Shown here: piece by piece, positions 1-9,418 of the stretch | How positions within the stretch are numbered: position 1 is the first letter of the stretch | Layout: every line of letters starts with the position of its first letter | NCBI RefSeq assembly: GCF_003363265.1 | Contig: NZ_QRBF01000001.1 | Location: forward strand, 496,001-560,000 | Source: Dyella psychrodurans | GTDB lineage: Bacteria; Pseudomonadota; Gammaproteobacteria; Xanthomonadales; Rhodanobacteraceae | Direction: 5' to 3' | DNA: 64,000 nucleotides | Made by a program: the position numbers and the translations under genes | The notes under the pieces: model-generated | What the model was told of the DNA's origin: nothing | Database searches by the model: none | What the model saw: the letters and a program-made list of their open reading frames with translations, nothing else

Positions 1-1
1 C

Positions 2-880
2 TTGCGTACCATCACCTCACCGGGCGACGTAGTGCTGGTGGAAACGCCGACCTACCACGGGATCCTTCAAGCAGTCGCCGCATTGCATCTGAAAGTGCTG
101 GAAGTTCCGAATCTGCCGGGCCAAGGTATCGACGTGGCTCGCCTCGACCATCTGCTGCAGCAGAACTCCGTGCGCGCGGCAGTTTTGGTACCCAATTTCA
201 ACAATCCACTGGGTAGCCTGACGAGCGACGCCGACAAGCGAGCCTTGGTAGACAGCTGTGCCCGGCACGGTGTCGTCATCATCGAGGATGACATCTATGG
301 TGAGCTGGCTTGGTCCGGGCAGCGCCCATCTCTGCTTCGCCGGTGGGACACTCGCGGCATGGTGATCAGCTGTGGCTCGTTTTCCAAAATGCTGGCGCCC
401 GGTATGCGCCTCGGTTGGCTGGCGTGCAACCAATGGACCGACGCCTTGGTGCGCGCCAAATTCTTCTCCACGGTGGGAGGTACCAGCCTTACCCAGCTGG
501 CCATGTCGGACTATCTGCAACGCCACGATCTGGAGCGACATCTTCGCCGCCTTCGCCGAACATTGGCGGATAACGGGCAGCGCATGTTCGAAGCCATCGC
601 GCGTTACTGGCCCTCCGATACGCGCGCAAGCGAGCCACAAGGGGGCTTGTCGCTGTGGGTGCAACTGCCCGCGCGCGGCGATAGCCGTGTGTTGTCCAAG
701 GCGGCGCTGTCGAAGGGTATCCGCACGTCGCCTGGCGTGCTGTTTTCCAGCCGAGGCGAATATGCCGATTACGTGAGGCTAAGTTGTGGCCTGGTGTGGA
801 ATGAGCGGCTGGACCGCGCCATGAAGGAACTGGGAAAATTGGCGGCCAAGCTCGACGGATCGAAGGTCATAACTCCGTAG
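2..880 (+). CDS. MocR/YdcR-like PLP aminotransferase-fold protein, C-terminal part
   Basis: The reading frame enters from the left edge, so the N-terminus is missing and the first in-frame TTG is not a credible start. The visible 292 residues form a fold-type I aminotransferase domain: PNFNNPLG contacts PLP, IIEDDIYGEL holds the cofactor-stacking Asp, and SCGSFSKMLAPGMRLGW carries the Schiff-base Lys. This arrangement is typical of the effector-binding half of MocR/YdcR regulators, which have a GntR winged helix in front; it could also be a free-standing aminotransferase. Only the upstream sequence can decide. The gene ends with TAG and the next gene is convergent. Confidence 0.8.
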   Translation: MRTITSPGDVVLVETPTYHGILQAVAALHLKVLEVPNLPGQGIDVARLDHLLQQNSVRAAVLVPNFNNPLGSLTSDADKRALVDSCARHGVVIIEDDIYGELAWSGQRPSLLRRWDTRGMVISCGSFSKMLAPGMRLGWLACNQWTDALVRAKFFSTVGGTSLTQLAMSDYLQRHDLERHLRRLRRTLADNGQRMFEAIARYWPSDTRASEPQGGLSLWVQLPARGDSRVLSKAALSKGIRTSPGVLFSSRGEYADYVRLSCGLVWNERLDRAMKELGKLAAKLDGSKVITP

Positions 881-1071
881 AATATCGTCGGTCGCATGGC
901 ATATCAGCGATGGCTTCCGTGGCCAGCGCAATAGTCGACAGGCGCATTGATTCCATTTTTCGTCTTGAGTGCGGATCTTGCGCGATCGCTGACGAGCGAA
1001 GCGTTCGAATGAGTGCTATCGCCAATGAGGTGCATTAATCTTCGGGCGTCTGATCTTCTGGGCAGTGTCAA

Positions 1072-3051
1072 CTACCGCAACAGCAACAAGTAACTCGCTG
1101 CAGCCCAGCTGAAGTTAGCCGACTGGTAACCTTGGCCAGTGAGTGGATCGTAATTTTCGTACATGGGAGCTTGCGCGGTTAACCCTATAGCGTTCAGCAC
1201 GAGTCGTCGCGCCATGTCATCCGCCTGCTTCGCATAGCCGTAACGGCGAAGTGCCTCCACTCCGAAATAAGCCTGATCCAGCCACACCGGTCCACGCCAG
1301 TATCCCGTGATGGGCGAGAAGTGCGGATCGTCCTGTGCCAAAGTAGGAAAAGGCATGTAGGTTGCAAACTTGTGCGGATCGAGCATCACACTGACGACGC
1401 GAGCGGCCTCTTCCGGACTGGCGATGCTTGCCCACAGCGGTGCCCAGCCCTCCGAACCGTAGACGCGCACACGATCGTCGCGACCCAGCCGGGCATCGAA
1501 AAAGTAACCGTACTGACGGTCATACATACGCGTCTGGATAGCTTCGCGCATGGCTGCCGCTTCTTTCAGCCACTGACGAGCGTCGGTGCTCTTGCCGATC
1601 GCCTTGGCGATCGTGGCGAGATCGATTTTCTCCTTGTAGAGATAGGCATTGAGATCGACCGATTCCTGATTCATCGACCACGCACCTTCGCCATTCTTCA
1701 GCATGATCACGGTGTCGAAGCGAACAGCATTGTCCATGCCGCTTTCCCACTTCGCCGCGATGGCGGTGCCGTCGGTGGAGCCATATTCGGCCAGACCGTT
1801 GTGGTCGTGGTCGCGCGCGCCGAACCACCAGCGGTGATAACGCACCAGCCTGTCGTACATCTCGGCAAGAAAGGCTTTGTCGCCAGTAGCCCGATAGATG
1901 GCCAATGTGGCCCAGGTCGCCAAAGGTGGCTTGGTATCGCGCCAGTTGTCGTTCGCCTTGTCCAGGTAGATGCAGTCAGGGACCATGCCATCCGCAGTCT
2001 GGTAGTCGAACATCGCTCGCATCTGATCGCGCGCCAAGTCCGGCGCGAATAGCGCGAGCGCTGCAGCATGCTTCCATGAATCCCAGGCCCAGAAACCGTT
2101 GAAATCCGGATTGGAGTAGGACGGAATGACACCATCGTGATGTAGATCACCACGCGCCGCGCGCCAATTGCCGAGCAACGTGATGATCGCCTTGACCGCC
2201 ACGCGCTGCGCCACGTCATCTGGCAATCCCGCCAGATGGCTCTTGGCGATCGACGCAAGGTAACCCGCCCACCGCTCGCGATTGCGCATCCATGCCGTCG
2301 CATCATCCAGCGCCTGAGACGTACCGGTATGCGGGTCGTACACCAGCACCTGATCGACGTAAAGCACTGCGGTTTGATGGGGTTCCAAGTGCAACGGTCG
2401 ATTCAAATCGATCCGGTACGCCGCTCCCGCCACCGTGACGCGCCGAGCGATGACGCCGTCTCCATGCAGGGCCGTACTCAGGATCGACGGCGAATGCGCA
2501 AAGGTCTGCGCCACGGCCTCGCCACGGGCGGCAAGGCCGTTCGCCTCATCGGGCATCACCTGCCCTGCTATGGTTACGTTGATATCAAGCGCACGCGTCG
2601 CCTTGAGCTCAATGCGCGCCACCGCTTGCGATGAATTGGCGAAGAAAAGAATCTGGTCCACGCTGACACTGGGGGACGAAAAACGGCGAACCAGATAACC
2701 CGGAGCGGCGTGGCTTTCAGTGGGCATCATCATGATGTCCTGATGGGTTCCCGCTTCCCGCAGCAGCACGCGTGCGAATCGCTGCCCTACCCAGCGACCA
2801 TCGCCGAGGCTATGCACGAAGGGCCCGGCGAAGCCCGTGTCGTCGTCACCCGCAGGAGGCAGGCTGTAGCCGTGCCATGCGCCGGCATCAAAAAAGATGT
2901 TAAAGCTTCGATCCGTGGGTGAGGCGGGCATCCCGTGCATGTCGAGCACGTCGAGGAAACGCGCATCCGGCACACCGGTTTGCGCTATCGAGCCTGTGCC
3001 GAAAGCCAGGAGTCCTACCGCAATGATCAGGCGTGTGAGGCGTGAATGCAT
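1072..3051 (-). CDS. Exported GH63/GH37-like (alpha/alpha)6-barrel glycosidase
   Basis: A 659-residue protein starting at ATG 3051, where MHSRLTRLIIAVGLLAFGTG followed by SIAQ forms a clean signal peptide; an in-frame ATG 117 bases upstream would hide it and is rejected. The N-terminal third is beta-rich, and the rest looks like an (alpha/alpha)6 barrel of the trehalase/glucosidase clan. Diagnostic segments are GFWAWDSWKHAAALALFAPD, DYQTADGMVPD and YWRGPVWLDQAYFGVEALRR. The family hydrolyses alpha-glycosides of short oligosaccharides. It lies 132 bases downstream of a TonB receptor on the same strand, next to a galactose regulon, so a periplasmic or surface role in breaking down an imported oligosaccharide is likely. 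The exact substrate cannot be read from sequence. Confidence 0.85.
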   Translation of the reverse strand: MHSRLTRLIIAVGLLAFGTGSIAQTGVPDARFLDVLDMHGMPASPTDRSFNIFFDAGAWHGYSLPPAGDDDTGFAGPFVHSLGDGRWVGQRFARVLLREAGTHQDIMMMPTESHAAPGYLVRRFSSPSVSVDQILFFANSSQAVARIELKATRALDINVTIAGQVMPDEANGLAARGEAVAQTFAHSPSILSTALHGDGVIARRVTVAGAAYRIDLNRPLHLEPHQTAVLYVDQVLVYDPHTGTSQALDDATAWMRNRERWAGYLASIAKSHLAGLPDDVAQRVAVKAIITLLGNWRAARGDLHHDGVIPSYSNPDFNGFWAWDSWKHAAALALFAPDLARDQMRAMFDYQTADGMVPDCIYLDKANDNWRDTKPPLATWATLAIYRATGDKAFLAEMYDRLVRYHRWWFGARDHDHNGLAEYGSTDGTAIAAKWESGMDNAVRFDTVIMLKNGEGAWSMNQESVDLNAYLYKEKIDLATIAKAIGKSTDARQWLKEAAAMREAIQTRMYDRQYGYFFDARLGRDDRVRVYGSEGWAPLWASIASPEEAARVVSVMLDPHKFATYMPFPTLAQDDPHFSPITGYWRGPVWLDQAYFGVEALRRYGYAKQADDMARRLVLNAIGLTAQAPMYENYDPLTGQGYQSANFSWAAASYLLLLR

Positions 3052-3102
3052 GTGGTTATGGTCGGCGATGCCGATGCATGTTGCCAGCGCGACGACACCG
3101 TC

Positions 3103-3157
3103 GGCTCCCTTCCCCCGCGAGGGAAGGGAGCCATCCGAGGGAGGGAGCCGCGGATGG
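3103..3157. repeat. Tandem intergenic hairpins
   Basis: Between the TonB receptor and the glycosidase lies a perfect 12-bp stem, GGCTCCCTTCCC (3103-3114) paired with GGGAAGGGAGCC (3121-3132) over a 6-base loop. A 7-bp stem follows, CCATCCG (3131-3137) with CGGATGG (3151-3157), which competes with the first for two bases. There is no T-tract, so it is not a simple terminator. It may be an mRNA-stabilising or processing hairpin that lowers expression of the downstream glycosidase relative to the receptor, or a member of a dispersed xanthomonad hairpin family. Confidence 0.6.
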
Positions 3158-3183
3158 GCATGTTGCACCGCCGGTTGATCGCA

Positions 3184-5748
3184 TCAGAACTTGTACTTGG
3201 CCTGGAAGTTGACCTCGCGCCCTTCGATGGAGCGCGCCAGAATCACGCCGCCGCCGCTGGCAAAACCAAACAGGCGCGCATTGCCTTCGGTGACGCCGAT
3301 CTGGTTGGTCATGTTCGTGCCGCGCAAGGTCAACATCCAGTTCTGGCCGATGTTGGCGATGGCGCCGATGGCCAGATCGTAATAGCTGCCTAGCGGCTGC
3401 TGTTCAAGCTGGTCGCTGAAGCGGTTCCCCACATGCTCGTAGGTCAGCCAGAATTTCATGCTGCCCCAACTGGTGGGAATCTCGTACGCCGGCGTCACGC
3501 GGTACTGGACTTTCGGCTGGCGATCCAGGTCCATGCCGTTGATGCTGCTGCACTCGTTGTTGCCGTTCTGCGCCACGTAGGGGACGCAGCTGTCGTAACC
3601 GGAGTAATGGCCGTCCATGTAATCGCCGCTCAAGGACACTGTGAAATGCTTGAATGGCGTCAGGATCACCTGAGTGTTGAGGCCCTTTGTCGTGGAGCCG
3701 TACACCAGATTGATCTGTCCGGTATCGAGCGTAATCGAATAGGGCACGCCGTGGAAAAGCCGGCGATACGCACTGATATCGGCATAGATCCACGGCGACT
3801 GGTATTTGAAGCCCAGTTCCATGTTGTGGATCTTCTCCACCGGGGTGCTCGGCAACGGCTGAATGTTGTCGAACGTGGGCAGGAACACGCCATCGTTCAC
3901 ACGCGCGTACACGCTCATATTGTTGTTGATCGCGTAGTTGGCGCCGACGGTCCAGGAGGTCGCGCTCTTGGAATACGACGGATGCTGGAAACTGTTGATC
4001 AGGTACTCCGCATCGTTGTTGTACACCGTATACGGATTGGCATCCAGATCGCCGGACGTCGTGTTCTGGAACCAGCCGTTGATATCAACGTACTGCACGC
4101 GTGCGCCACCATCGAAACGCCAGTTGCCGATATTCCAGGTGTCCGCGGCAAAGGCTGCCGTGGTGGTGGCATGCCAACGTTCGTTGAACGCCATCCAGGA
4201 TTGCGGCTGGTTGTTCCAGAACAGCCCTTGGCCGTCGGTGAGCTGATAGGTGTTGGTGCCATCGCTCAGGTTGACGACGATCGGATTCGGATTAGTCTTG
4301 GACTGCATCAACATGTTCAGGCCATCGTTCTCCGAATGGCTTTCCGAATACACCGCCGTGTAGTTCCCCAAGGTCAGCGTATTGCCATCGAACAGGTCCT
4401 TGCTGATGTGGAACTCGTTGCTCACGGACTGAATGTGCTTATGAATGTACTCAGGGTTCTGAACGGTGACGTTCTCATTCATATTGGCGGGCTTGCCGTT
4501 GGTGTATGTAGCCGTCGCCGCGAGGTTGGACGGAAGCCCAAAGGCTGCTTCCGAACTGGAGATGAAGCTCCCCAACGTCATCGGGTTTTCACCCGTGCTG
4601 AAAAATGCGGTGGTATCCATGTTTCCGCCCACCAGGATGAACTTGTCTGACAGCGACCAGCCGTTCTGGAAGTCCAGGTCAAGGTTGCCGCCCACCATGT
4701 GCACGTCGCCGCCCTGACCATTGGCCATGTCGATGTTCACGCCCGCCGGTGAGCAGCCCGGCGTAAAACACGGCGTGGTTTGCAGGAACTGGTAACGATC
4801 CGCGTTGCTGCCGAAGGTGCCCGTCAGCGGGTTGAAGCCCGGATACGGTGAAAACTTGCCCGGCGCCGGGTTGTAGATCGGCGTGTCGGTGACGAACTGG
4901 TTCTTGTCCTGCAGTTCTCGCGCATAGAACATGATCGAACCGTATTCCAGGTCGTGGCTCAGCGTCGCGGTGAGCTGGCCGCCCTTGTCGGCGGCGAATT
5001 GCGGGTCGCGCACGCCATCGGATTTGCGCCAGAAACCGCCGATGCTCCCGTACCAGCCACTGTCCTTGCCAAAGAGCGGAAAGCCGTAGAACCCATCCAG
5101 GCGCACCATGCCTTCCGATCCGTACGTCACGCCCACGTCGCCGCCGGGCGTGGAAGTCCCCTCTTTGAGGATGAAGTTCGCGATGAGGCCGGGCTGCCCG
5201 TTCCCGAAGAGCACCGATGGTCCACCCTGCACGGTCTCCACGCGATCGATGCTGTCGTCGAGGCGGAACATCGCGTCGGTGAAGTACTCCCACTGCGGGA
5301 ACAAAGGCGAACCATTGAGCTGCAGCGTCACGAACGGCGCGCCGCTGTCCGAAGGAAAGCCCGCGACTTCGATATTTGCACCGGTCTGACCACCGGAAGA
5401 TTCCGGATAGATACCCGGCGACATCTTCAAGAGATCGGCCGTGCTGATCGGATTGAGTTCCTTGATCTGCTCGCTGGTGGCGCTGGTGGTCGAGTAGCTG
5501 GCGTCTATCTTGCGAATGCCGCCGAAGTTGGTATTGCCGGTGACCACCACCTGGTTGAGCGTGGTGGCCTCTTGTTTCGATTCGCCGCCCTGTCCCCGGG
5601 CGGTCTTGGCTTTGTTCTGGCCCTGGTCGGCGGACGACGCGGCCGCAGGCTGTGATGTCGTGTTCTGGGCCTGTGCGGCGCCGGCCATCAACATGGCGCC
5701 GATCGCCACCGTGAGTGCGCGCCGACCGATCTGCTTGCAACTGCTCAT
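3184..5748 (-). CDS. TonB-dependent outer-membrane receptor (carbohydrate type)
   Basis: An 854-residue receptor starting at ATG 5748, preceded by an excellent Shine-Dalgarno (GGAGGAGG, 5 bases away). MSSCKQIGRRALTVAIGAML then AGAAQAQ is the signal peptide. A Gln/Ala/Ser-rich linker leads into a TonB-box-like NQVVVTGN, then the plug (IKELNPISTADLLKMSPGIY; IDRVETVQGGPSVLFGNGQP) and a 22-strand-type barrel ending in Phe (VNFQAKYKF). The plug and the signal are of the kind seen in xanthomonad receptors that take up sugars rather than siderophores. It is followed by the GH63-like gene and preceded by a TTGTACTACAA palindrome about 165 bases upstream of the start, linking it to the galactonate regulator. 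It probably imports a galactose-containing oligosaccharide. Confidence 0.92.
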   Translation of the reverse strand: MSSCKQIGRRALTVAIGAMLMAGAAQAQNTTSQPAAASSADQGQNKAKTARGQGGESKQEATTLNQVVVTGNTNFGGIRKIDASYSTTSATSEQIKELNPISTADLLKMSPGIYPESSGGQTGANIEVAGFPSDSGAPFVTLQLNGSPLFPQWEYFTDAMFRLDDSIDRVETVQGGPSVLFGNGQPGLIANFILKEGTSTPGGDVGVTYGSEGMVRLDGFYGFPLFGKDSGWYGSIGGFWRKSDGVRDPQFAADKGGQLTATLSHDLEYGSIMFYARELQDKNQFVTDTPIYNPAPGKFSPYPGFNPLTGTFGSNADRYQFLQTTPCFTPGCSPAGVNIDMANGQGGDVHMVGGNLDLDFQNGWSLSDKFILVGGNMDTTAFFSTGENPMTLGSFISSSEAAFGLPSNLAATATYTNGKPANMNENVTVQNPEYIHKHIQSVSNEFHISKDLFDGNTLTLGNYTAVYSESHSENDGLNMLMQSKTNPNPIVVNLSDGTNTYQLTDGQGLFWNNQPQSWMAFNERWHATTTAAFAADTWNIGNWRFDGGARVQYVDINGWFQNTTSGDLDANPYTVYNNDAEYLINSFQHPSYSKSATSWTVGANYAINNNMSVYARVNDGVFLPTFDNIQPLPSTPVEKIHNMELGFKYQSPWIYADISAYRRLFHGVPYSITLDTGQINLVYGSTTKGLNTQVILTPFKHFTVSLSGDYMDGHYSGYDSCVPYVAQNGNNECSSINGMDLDRQPKVQYRVTPAYEIPTSWGSMKFWLTYEHVGNRFSDQLEQQPLGSYYDLAIGAIANIGQNWMLTLRGTNMTNQIGVTEGNARLFGFASGGGVILARSIEGREVNFQAKYKF

Positions 5749-5912
5749 GAAACCTCCTCCCCAAAGACGTATGACGGGTTTTCCCCGGACTCCCCGCAGT
5801 GACGGCAACGCACTGGCGTTTCCTTCTGCAGCCGCCGCCTTGCTCCTTGTTTCCGCGTCCAGGTCACCGGCTATGCCGCCGGTGGGGCGTCATCCTAACT
5901 GAAAATTTTAAT

Positions 5913-5923
5913 TTGTACTACAA
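5913..5923. promoter_or_regulatory. Probable DgoR-type operator (TTGTACTACAA)
   Basis: A perfect 11-bp palindrome with a central base, lying in the AT-rich promoter region of the TonB receptor. FadR-subfamily GntR proteins bind short palindromes of the form TNGTNNNACNA, and the E. coli galactonate regulator DgoR is known to use a site of this very shape. A near copy sits in front of the GH42 gene. The link to the local regulator is inference. Confidence 0.6.
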
Positions 5924-5931
5924 TATTAAAA

Positions 5932-5944
5932 TACTTCTGAAGTA
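5932..5944. promoter_or_regulatory. Perfect 13-bp palindrome TACTTCTGAAGTA
   Basis: Found 8 bases from the DgoR-type site, in the same AT-rich stretch. The arms TACTTC/GAAGTA differ from the DgoR-type palindrome, so a second regulator may act here. No other copy was noticed in the window. Confidence 0.35.
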
Positions 5945-6151
5945 GGAAAAGACAAACGTCGATCAGCCTGCTTGATGGGAGGTCGGGAGGAGTGGGAGCA
6001 GCAGCGCTGCAAGGCCTCTGAATGACGGTAAAAACCGCCTCTAGCGCGCTGATTTTTCTGGCGCCTAAGCGCTAAGGGATGGCCGGCTGCGGCAGGATGC
6101 GGATAGCATCGCCGTGCGTTCCGGCGCATGCGCAAACCTCACACAATACGC

Positions 6152-6162
6152 TTGTATGATAA
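6152..6162. promoter_or_regulatory. Degenerate DgoR-type site before the GntR gene
   Basis: TTGTATGATAA matches the palindrome TTGTANTACAA at 9 of 11 positions counting the free centre and lies 120 bases upstream of the regulator's ATG. It would fit autoregulation, but the match is weak and chance is not excluded. Confidence 0.3.
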
Positions 6163-6281
6163 GTTCCGTTGGACGCTGCACCGCAACATGCGGCGTCAAA
6201 CGAGATTGCGGGCCCAGGGCACGACACGCAAGCGTTGCGAGGCCAGTCCATGAACACCTTTGCAGTGGAGAAACGTTGAAG

Positions 6282-7016
6282 ATGAAAGCTACGGATGCCC
6301 GCAATCTGCATGGCCACGTGGTGCGCGAACTGGGCCGGCGCATCGTCACCGGCGAACTGCGCCCCGGTGATGTGCTACCGCGCGAAGAGACGCTCGCCGA
6401 GAGCATGGAAGTCAGCCGCACGGCGTTGCGCGAAGCATTGAAGGTGCTCTCCGCCAAGGGCCTGATCGAAGCGCGCCCTAAAATCGGCACGCGCGTGCGC
6501 AAGTTGGAATTCTGGAACCAGCTCGATGCGGACGTGTTGTCCTGGCGATGCGCCTCCATGCCGACGGATGACTTCGTCTCGAAACTGGTGGAGATGCGCG
6601 AAATCATCGAGCCGGCCGCAGCCGCGGCGGCGGCGCGCCGACGCACCGCCGCGCAGTTGATCAAGATCGACAACGCTTATCAGCAGATGGACGCGTCGCG
6701 CAATTCCGACGAATGGGCCGTCGCCGACCTCAGCTTTCACGATGCGGTGCTTCAAGCGACCGGCAACGAGTTGATGATCTCGCTGTTCTCGGTGGTCGAA
6801 AGCGCGCTGGGCATGTTCTTCGTGCTCTCGGCACAGACGGCCGGCGACTTCAGATATTCCCTGCCCCATCATCACAAGGTGCTGGAGGCGATCCGCCGCC
6901 AGCAGCCGGAGGTAGCGCGCAAGGCCATGCAGGCCATGATTGCCGATTCGCTGGAGAATCTGCATAAGCGGCGCAAAAGCAGTGCGAGGAAAACCGGCGA
7001 AACACGGCGCAAGTAA
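6282..7016 (+). CDS. dgoR: GntR-family (FadR subfamily, FCD domain) transcriptional regulator, DgoR-like
   Basis: A 244-residue regulator starting at ATG 6282. The N-terminal winged helix is clear: LHGHVVRELGRRIVTGELRP, then LPREETLAESMEVSRTALRE and an ARPKIGTRVR wing. The C-terminal FCD domain has MREIIEP, LSFHDAVLQATGNELM and HHHKVLEAI, with Asp/His residues placed as in metal-binding FCD proteins. By context (dgoK, dgoA and dgoD on the same strand downstream, TTGTANTACAA sites before the receptor and the GH42 gene) it is the likely galactonate-responsive repressor. The symbol is assigned by context and subfamily, not by exclusive motifs. Two genes of a different pathway lie between it and the genes it would control. 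Confidence 0.82.
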   Translation: MKATDARNLHGHVVRELGRRIVTGELRPGDVLPREETLAESMEVSRTALREALKVLSAKGLIEARPKIGTRVRKLEFWNQLDADVLSWRCASMPTDDFVSKLVEMREIIEPAAAAAAARRRTAAQLIKIDNAYQQMDASRNSDEWAVADLSFHDAVLQATGNELMISLFSVVESALGMFFVLSAQTAGDFRYSLPHHHKVLEAIRRQQPEVARKAMQAMIADSLENLHKRRKSSARKTGETRRK

Positions 7017-7036
7017 ATTGCGCCATGCACTGACAT

Positions 7037-8371
7037 TTACGTGGCGGTCAACACCTGATCGAGCGTATCCAGGAAATGCTCCGCATTAGCCTGGCTGAAG
7101 ACGATAGGCGGCTTGATCTTCAGCACGTTGTCATCGGGTCCCTCGGTGGACAACAGCACGTGGTGCGCTTTCATCGCTTCGACTACGGCCTTGGCCCTGG
7201 TCCGGTCCGGGGTTCTGGTATCAAGGTCTTGCACGAACTCCGCACCGATAAAAAGCCCCTGCCCGCGCACATCGCCGATACGGGCATGACGTCGTTGCAG
7301 ATCGCGCAAGCCGTCTAGCAAGAACGCGCCCACGCGGCGCGCATTTTCCTGCAACTGCTCCTCCTCGATCACATCGAGCACCGCCAACGCGATGGCACAG
7401 GACACCGGATTGCCGCCGAAGGTATTGAAGTACTCCATGCCCGTGACGAAACTGGCGGCGATCTCCGGTGTTGTCACCACCGCACCGATGGGATGGCCAT
7501 TGCCGATGGGCTTGCCCATTGTGACGATGTCCGGCACTACACCCTGCCCTTCGAACGCCCAGAAATACTGGCCGGCACGACCAAAACCCACTTGCACTTC
7601 ATCGGCCAGGCATACACCGCCGGCAGCGTGAACCGCTGCGTAAGCCTCCGGTAGATAGCCCTCCGGCAACACGTGCTGACCGCCACATCCCAGCAGCGAT
7701 TCGCAATAGAAGGCGGCGGTTGCGACATCGCGTGCGCGCAGATCAGCCATCGCCGACCGCAACAGCCGGCCATACTGTCGGCCGGCTTCCAGGCTGCGGC
7801 GAAACATGCCGCGATACGTATCGGGCATCGCCACCACGCCCACGTGTGCCGCCTGGCCTTCCCCACCCTTGCTGTTGAACTTGTAGGGACTCAGTTCGAT
7901 CATCGACGGCGAATGACCGTGGTAGGCATGATCCACCACGATCACGCCGCGCGCTTTGGTGTGCGCACGCGCCAGGCGCAGAGCCAGATCATTGGCCTCC
8001 GTACCGGAGTTGGTGAGGAAGACCACCGACAAGGGCTTGGGCAATGTGGCGGTCAGGCGCAAGGCGTATTCGACGATGTTGTCGTGCAGATAACGCGTGT
8101 TGGTGTTGAGCCTCGCCATCTGCGCCTGCCCGGCTTCGACGACACGAGGATGGCAGTGGCCGACGTGGCAGACGTTATTGACCATGTCCATGTAAGCCTG
8201 ACCATCCTGGTCATAGAGCCACACACCTTCGCCGCGCACGATCTTCAATGGTTCCTTGTAGGAGACGCTCAGCGTCGGATTCAACCATTGCTTGCGCAGC
8301 TGGAGGATCTCGGCATTGCTCCGTTGCGGCACGCTGTCCAGCACGGGGCGAAGGGCACGGGTATCAATCAT
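7037..8371 (-). CDS. Class III aminotransferase-fold PLP phospho-lyase (AGXT2L-like)
   Basis: A 444-residue fold-type I PLP enzyme. Key segments are [51 protein letters not shown] (cofactor Asp) and [15 protein letters not shown] with the Schiff-base Lys. [10 protein letters not shown] and the YRGMFR region are those of the AGXT2L group, whose characterised members are ethanolamine-phosphate and 5-phosphohydroxylysine phospho-lyases rather than true transaminases. The start at 8371 gives an 8-base overlap with the upstream kinase stop, so the two are translationally coupled. In many bacteria the same two activities are fused in one long chain; here they are separate. A conventional omega-transaminase role remains possible. 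Confidence 0.8.
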   Translation of the reverse strand: MIDTRALRPVLDSVPQRSNAEILQLRKQWLNPTLSVSYKEPLKIVRGEGVWLYDQDGQAYMDMVNNVCHVGHCHPRVVEAGQAQMARLNTNTRYLHDNIVEYALRLTATLPKPLSVVFLTNSGTEANDLALRLARAHTKARGVIVVDHAYHGHSPSMIELSPYKFNSKGGEGQAAHVGVVAMPDTYRGMFRRSLEAGRQYGRLLRSAMADLRARDVATAAFYCESLLGCGGQHVLPEGYLPEAYAAVHAAGGVCLADEVQVGFGRAGQYFWAFEGQGVVPDIVTMGKPIGNGHPIGAVVTTPEIAASFVTGMEYFNTFGGNPVSCAIALAVLDVIEEEQLQENARRVGAFLLDGLRDLQRRHARIGDVRGQGLFIGAEFVQDLDTRTPDRTRAKAVVEAMKAHHVLLSTEGPDDNVLKIKPPIVFSQANAEHFLDTLDQVLTAT

Positions 8372-9383
8372 GGCTTGATTCCAGAAAAGGACGGACGATG
8401 GCATCGCGATCGACGCCCGCGAGATGTCGCAGCAAGCGGCGAACGCCTTGCTGCGACACCATGATGAAGGGATTATCCGGCGCTTCCCGATGTGCCCGCG
8501 TCGCCATCAGCACACTGTGGCACAGCCGCGCGAGGATGAAGGTCTGCAGCGCTTCGAGTTCCGTGCGCCGCAACGGACATTGCGCCACATAGCCGCGGAC
8601 GATGGTGCGCGCGCACGCCACCGGATCGGCCTCGTGCTGCATGGCATACACGCAGGCAATGGCGAGGTCGGCCAGACGGAAACTGGTGCACATATCGCCG
8701 AAATCAATCACCGCGTTGACGCACGGGTCGCCGTCGTCGAGGGCCACGATCACGTTCAGATCGTTGGCATCGTTGTGCAGCACGGTGACCGGCAAATTTT
8801 CATGCCATGACGGCAAGCGTTCGCAAAATACATCGACGTGCGCTTGCACCATGGCTTGCAGCGCAGCGTCATCGATGTGCGCCATCTCATCGTGCAGGGC
8901 CGGCAGACGCATCAGGTTCCAGTCGTGCAGGCGATCAGCCGCGGGATGCTGAAAATCCTGCAGCCCGCGAGTAAGGCGACCGACCGCACCGCCCAGACTC
9001 TCGTGCAAGACGGCACGCTGTGCAGGTGCCAGGGAGCCGATCACATCGGCATACGTGCGGCCTGGCACGAAGCTCAGGATACGCACCTGACGGATCTGTC
9101 CCCCGATAGGAAAGGTCAGCAGATGCTGGCCGTTCAAGGCGCACAGCACTTGCGGCCAGCGCAGGGCGGGTTCGCGCTCGGCCAGGGTCATCATCGCCTG
9201 GTTTTCCAGGTCCAGGTCCATGCGCGACCACGACGGATTGGCCACTTTCAACACGTAATCGCCGGCATCGCTACGGATACGAAAATTCTGGTCGGCGTAG
9301 GACGGCAGCATGCTGATGTCGCCACGGATACGCCAATACCAATCGGCGAGCTGCGAGGCCTCTACTGGGGTCAGAACATCCAT
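8364..9383 (-). CDS. APH/choline-kinase-fold small-molecule kinase
   Basis: A 339-residue kinase of the aminoglycoside phosphotransferase fold. The N-lobe has QNFRIRSDAGDYVLKVANPS (ATP-site Lys). The catalytic loop is VTVLHNDANDLNVIV, a variant of HGDxxxxN, and the metal-binding motif is AVIDFGDM. It is the upstream partner of the PLP phospho-lyase, and together they fit a route in which an amino alcohol or hydroxy-amino acid (ethanolamine, hydroxylysine or similar) is phosphorylated and then deaminated with loss of phosphate. Start 9383 (MDVLTPVEAS) is preferred over 9437 because the longer version would read through the operator-like palindrome at 9419-9429. Both starts have weak ribosome sites. 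Confidence 0.78.
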   Translation of the reverse strand: MDVLTPVEASQLADWYWRIRGDISMLPSYADQNFRIRSDAGDYVLKVANPSWSRMDLDLENQAMMTLAEREPALRWPQVLCALNGQHLLTFPIGGQIRQVRILSFVPGRTYADVIGSLAPAQRAVLHESLGGAVGRLTRGLQDFQHPAADRLHDWNLMRLPALHDEMAHIDDAALQAMVQAHVDVFCERLPSWHENLPVTVLHNDANDLNVIVALDDGDPCVNAVIDFGDMCTSFRLADLAIACVYAMQHEADPVACARTIVRGYVAQCPLRRTELEALQTFILARLCHSVLMATRAHREAPDNPFIMVSQQGVRRLLRHLAGVDRDAIVRPFLESSHD

Positions 9384-9418
9384 AAGGTCGGCACAAAAAA
9401 TATTGCAGGGGAAGCTAA

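Larger units (their letters stand above)
5749..6281. other. Divergent regulatory region between TonB receptor and GntR regulator
   Basis: A 533-base region without a gene. It holds the AT-rich stretch 5898-5945 with two palindromes, a third operator-like site at 6152-6162, and the SD of the regulator (GGAG, 6267-6270). The AT-rich patch stands out from the GC-rich surroundings and is the likely promoter of the receptor gene. I see no small ORF or RNA gene here that I would defend. Confidence 0.6.

Noticed and set aside
4679-5764. 361-codon frame overlapping the TonB receptor in another frame.
   Set aside because: Arg/Gln-rich shadow of the receptor gene; the receptor frame has signal peptide, plug and barrel.
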